Assembly: GCA_014237395.1 (NCBI GenBank)
Contig: JABZFP010000007.1
Coordinates: 253,680-317,679, forward strand
DNA: 64,000 nt
Direction of reading: 5' to 3'
Source of the DNA: Desulfobacteraceae bacterium
GTDB taxonomy: Bacteria; Desulfobacterota; Desulfobacteria; Desulfobacterales; UBA5852
Shown: piece after piece, positions 63,579-64,000 of the stretch
How the letters are laid out: each line of letters opens with the position of its first letter
How positions within the stretch are numbered: the stretch's first letter is position 1
Notes under the pieces: generated by a model
The model's input: the letters and a program-made list of their open reading frames with translations, nothing else
The model's database searches: none
Told to the model about the DNA's origin: nothing
Translations under genes and position numbers: made by a program

Positions 63579-63654
63579 GCGGGAGTAGCTCAGTTGGTAG
63601 AGCTTCAGCCTTCCAAGCTGAATGTCGCGAGTTCGAGCCTCGTCTCCCGCTCCA
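63579..63654 (+). tRNA. tRNA-Gly(TCC)
   Basis: 76 bases with encoded CCA. Acceptor stem GCGGGAG/CTCCCGC, anticodon loop CTTCCAA (anticodon TCC). A 139-base spacer separates it from tRNA-Tyr and contains nothing I recognise. Confidence 0.96.
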
Positions 63655-63709
63655 AACAAATAAGACCGATTGGTAAAATGATATTCGCAAGTCGATAATT
63701 TGGTCATGG

Positions 63710-63786
63710 GCCCACGTAGCTCAGTCGGTAGAGCGCTTCCTTGGTAAGGAAGAGGTCCACCGGTTCGATTCCGGTCGTGGGCTCCA
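63710..63786 (+). tRNA. tRNA-Thr(GGT)
   Basis: 77 bases with encoded CCA. Acceptor stem GCCCACG/CGTGGGC, anticodon loop TTGGTAA (anticodon GGT), T arm CCGGTTCGATTCCGG. Last tRNA before tuf. Confidence 0.96.
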
Positions 63787-63871
63787 TATTTTCCTCTAAA
63801 CGGCCACCGTATGGAAAAATGTGGCGTCGGTGCGTCTTTTTATGTTTTGAATGACTTAAAAAACATTATAA

Positions 63872-64000
<129 letters not shown>

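Noticed and set aside
63345..63707. ORFs on both strands over the tRNA-Tyr/tRNA-Gly region
   Set aside because: They are translations of tRNA genes and their complements, a common false protein family (text such as SGRRGSNSRHSAWKAEALPTELL).

Overview
The window looks like chromosomal DNA of a sulfate-reducing deltaproteobacterium, most likely of the Desulfobacteraceae/Desulfosarcina group. This rests on a complete Qrc menaquinone reductase operon (qrcABCD, 49672-54883), a selenophosphate synthetase that itself reads an in-frame UGA as selenocysteine, System II cytochrome c maturation genes (resB/ccsA), multihaem cytochrome c and an NDP-forming acyl-CoA synthetase. Base composition is GC-rich and even. 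I see no prophage, plasmid, insertion sequence with transposase, or CRISPR array, so the window reads as core genome with a few small repeats.

Layout. 1-2450 (minus): diaminopropionate ammonia-lyase (cut by the window edge), peptidase T and a small helix-turn-helix protein, preceded by a foldable leader-like stretch. 2801-5661 (plus): a compact run of MauE/DoxX-like membrane protein, periplasmic rhodanese, C_GCAxxG redox protein and selD with its Sec codon and SECIS-like hairpin. 6199-10470: a TetR regulator, then minus-strand genes for a HAD-AIR-synthase fusion, diaminopimelate decarboxylase and an Lrp/AsnC regulator. 10705-20825 (plus): cobalamin-type radical SAM protein, murB, ferritin, an atypical receiver protein, a small lipoprotein, a PAS-rich sigma-54 activator, a universal stress protein, a cysteine desulfidase-like protein and a glycerophosphodiesterase. 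20888-31400: MFS transporter (minus), class A penicillin-binding protein with an overlapping TPR lipoprotein gene, a cysteine-less pyridine-nucleotide oxidoreductase (minus), a diguanylate cyclase, a gamma carbonic anhydrase-like protein and an acyl-CoA synthetase (minus). 31640-43393: phosphatase, large hybrid histidine kinase, tRNA-Ala, PpiD, phosphate transporter with its PhoU-like partner, UvrD-type helicase and a histone-H1-like protein. 43791-62705: M16 peptidase, cytochrome c maturation, Qrc, murA, comEC, acuI and mltD. 63267-64000: tRNA-Thr, -Tyr, -Gly, -Thr and the start of tuf, the same order as the E. coli thrU-tyrU-glyT-thrT-tufB operon.

How genes work together. ResB/CcsA attach haem to periplasmic c-type cytochromes such as QrcA directly downstream; Qrc passes periplasmic electrons (from hydrogen or formate through cytochrome c3) to menaquinone. 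An unlisted-size 52-codon membrane protein gene with a strong ribosome binding site sits between qrcD and the operon terminator. Murein genes recur (murB, murA, PBP1, mltD). SelD supplies selenophosphate for selenoproteins, and its neighbours are thiol or sulfur-transfer proteins.

The least explained items are a family of three palindromic MITE-like repeats (5721, 22491, 25467), a strong foldback at 2484-2641, a cluster of palindromes at 14430-14532 before an aspartate-less receiver protein, a lysine-rich H1-like protein carrying a C-terminal winged-helix-like segment, and the small Qrc-linked ORF. I did not find a clear new defence or mobile system. All identifications are from reading the sequence; no database search was run.
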